A stretch of 64,000 nucleotides of DNA from Archangium primigenium (lineage in GTDB: Bacteria; Myxococcota; Myxococcia; Myxococcales; Myxococcaceae): assembly GCF_016904885.1 (NCBI RefSeq), contig NZ_JADWYI010000001.1, positions 5,952,001 to 6,016,000 on the forward strand, given 5' to 3'. Both the position numbers and the translations under genes were made by a program. The notes below the pieces were generated by a model. That model did not search any database, was not told the origin of the DNA, and saw only the letters and a program-made list of their open reading frames with translations. The stretch's first letter is position 1. Each line of letters opens with the position of its first letter. Positions 63,294-64,000 of this stretch are shown here, in pieces.

Positions 63294-63337
63294 AAAAGAC
63301 GACGGCCCGGTCCCGCGACGGAGCGCGGGGACCGGGC
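63294..63337 (-). terminator. Intrinsic terminator after ndk
   Basis: GCCCGGTCCCGCG (63305-63317) pairs with CGCGGGGACCGGGC (63324-63337), with one bulged base. On the minus strand it is followed by a TTTT run (63297-63294). It lies between the ndk stop and the rlmN start. Confidence 0.75.
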
Positions 63338-63376
63338 CGGGCTCCAGGCAGGGCTCCTCGAGGGAGCCCGTCCGGA

Positions 63377-63820
63377 CTACTTCTTGCCGGCGTACTCGTA
63401 GCCGTGGACCTCGGTCTCGCGGAAGAAGTACGCGATCTCGTTCTTCGCGTTCTCCAGGCTGTCCGAGCCGTGGACCGTGTTCTGGTCGATGCTGGTGGCG
63501 AAGTCGCGGCGGATGGTGCCCGGGGCGGCGTTGGCCGGGTTGGTGGCGCCCATCAGGTCGCGGTTGGCCAGCACGGCGTTCTCACCCTCGAGCACCATCA
63601 GGACGACGGGGCCGGAGATCATGAAGCTCACCAGATCCTTGAAGAAGGGGCGAGCCTTGTGAACGGCGTAGAAGCCCTCGGCCTGGGCCTGGGACAGGTG
63701 CTGCAGGCGGATGGCGACGGGCTTGAGGTTCTTCTCCTCGAAGCGGGCGATGATCTGACCGATGACGCCCTTCTGAAGACCGTCCGGCTTGATGATGGAC
63801 AGCGTACGCTCGATGGCCAT
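63377..63820 (-). CDS. ndk: Nucleoside diphosphate kinase
   Basis: A 147-residue NDK that balances NTP pools. [60 protein letters not shown] and the phosphohistidine motif NTVHGSDS (H117) are all present. Length is normal. It follows sucD by 39 nt and ends before a terminator. Confidence 0.98.
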   Translation of the reverse strand: MAIERTLSIIKPDGLQKGVIGQIIARFEEKNLKPVAIRLQHLSQAQAEGFYAVHKARPFFKDLVSFMISGPVVLMVLEGENAVLANRDLMGATNPANAAPGTIRRDFATSIDQNTVHGSDSLENAKNEIAYFFRETEVHGYEYAGKK

Positions 63821-63859
63821 GGAATGGCTCCTGGTATGTCGGGACAGCGGGTTTAGGAA

Positions 63860-64000
63860 CTAGCGCTTCTTGGGGGGGCCACGCTTGATGGCCTCCTGCA
63901 GCGTGGTGCCGAGCTCGGCGGGGCTCGCGGCCATCACGAAGCCCGCGGCCTCCATGGCCTTGATCTTCTCGGTGGCCGTGCCCTTGCCGCCGGAGATGAT
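63860..64000 (-). CDS. sucD: Succinate-CoA ligase alpha subunit, 3' part only
   Basis: The C-terminal 46 residues of SucD, cut by the window edge. [20 protein letters not shown] followed by a SPAELG-type segment and LQEAIKR is the conserved end of the alpha subunit of succinyl-CoA synthetase, a TCA-cycle enzyme. The beta subunit (sucC) is expected further upstream, outside the window. The stop is at 63860-63862. Confidence 0.93.
   Translation of the reverse strand: MISGGKGTATEKIKAMEAAGFVMAASPAELGTTLQEAIKRGPPKKR

Overview
The window is very GC-rich with strong third-position GC bias. It carries a myxobacteria-type DUF2378 protein, many two-component proteins without membrane segments and a large repertoire of regulators. 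This points to a fruiting myxobacterium (Myxococcota, probably Cystobacterineae such as Cystobacter, Archangium or Melittangium). That placement is inferred from gene content, not from a marker-gene comparison.

Region 1 (1-12.6 kb, + strand) is the 3' part of an extracellular contractile injection system (eCIS; Afp/PVC/MAC-like) operon. It encodes a tube protein, a Pro-rich protein, a LysM tube-cap/baseplate adaptor, a VgrG/gpD-gpV spike, a small PAAR-like tip candidate, a gp25 wedge protein, two baseplate-J proteins, a tail-I type protein, a fibre-like protein with a possible H-type-lectin end, a short coiled coil and an AAA+ ATPase. Genes overlap or nearly touch. The sheath, other tube genes and tape measure would lie upstream of the window.

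Region 2 (12.6-15.4 kb) is an accessory island of lower GC. It holds a decayed IS5-type transposase, then a monocistronic gene (13429-14775) with its own promoter and Shine-Dalgarno, then IS4-like and TPR debris. The gene product joins an eCIS-type N-terminal tail (HDFSRVPVHS) to what reads as a DNase I-like endonuclease/exonuclease/phosphatase (EEP) domain, and ends in a nuclear-localisation-like basic run. It is the best candidate in the window for a new injected effector.

Region 3 (15.4-31.1 kb) is mostly signalling: a four-gene minus-strand cluster of histidine kinases and a receiver, followed by an M1-peptidase lipoprotein; an M35-type protease lipoprotein; a very long carboxypeptidase-regulatory-repeat protein; a DUF2378 protein; and a soluble kinase with a PhnD-like sensor.

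Region 4 (31.1-47.7 kb) holds a SulP-STAS-carbonic anhydrase fusion, a RAM-only Lrp-type protein, a fatty acid desaturase, a YoaK/DUF1275 membrane protein, a three-gene YqiJ/flotillin/giant AAA+ operon, topoisomerase IB, an Hpt protein and a 2OG-Fe(II) oxygenase.

Region 5 (47.7-64 kb) is mostly housekeeping. It contains three tandem initiator tRNAs with a clear promoter and terminator, an S1-domain protein, murJ, an NtrC-type regulator, an M23 peptidase, an outer-membrane protein, rsmI, yraN, a degenerate SMC-like ATPase, the rpsP-khpA-rimM-trmD-rplS operon, rlmN, ndk and the 3' end of sucD.
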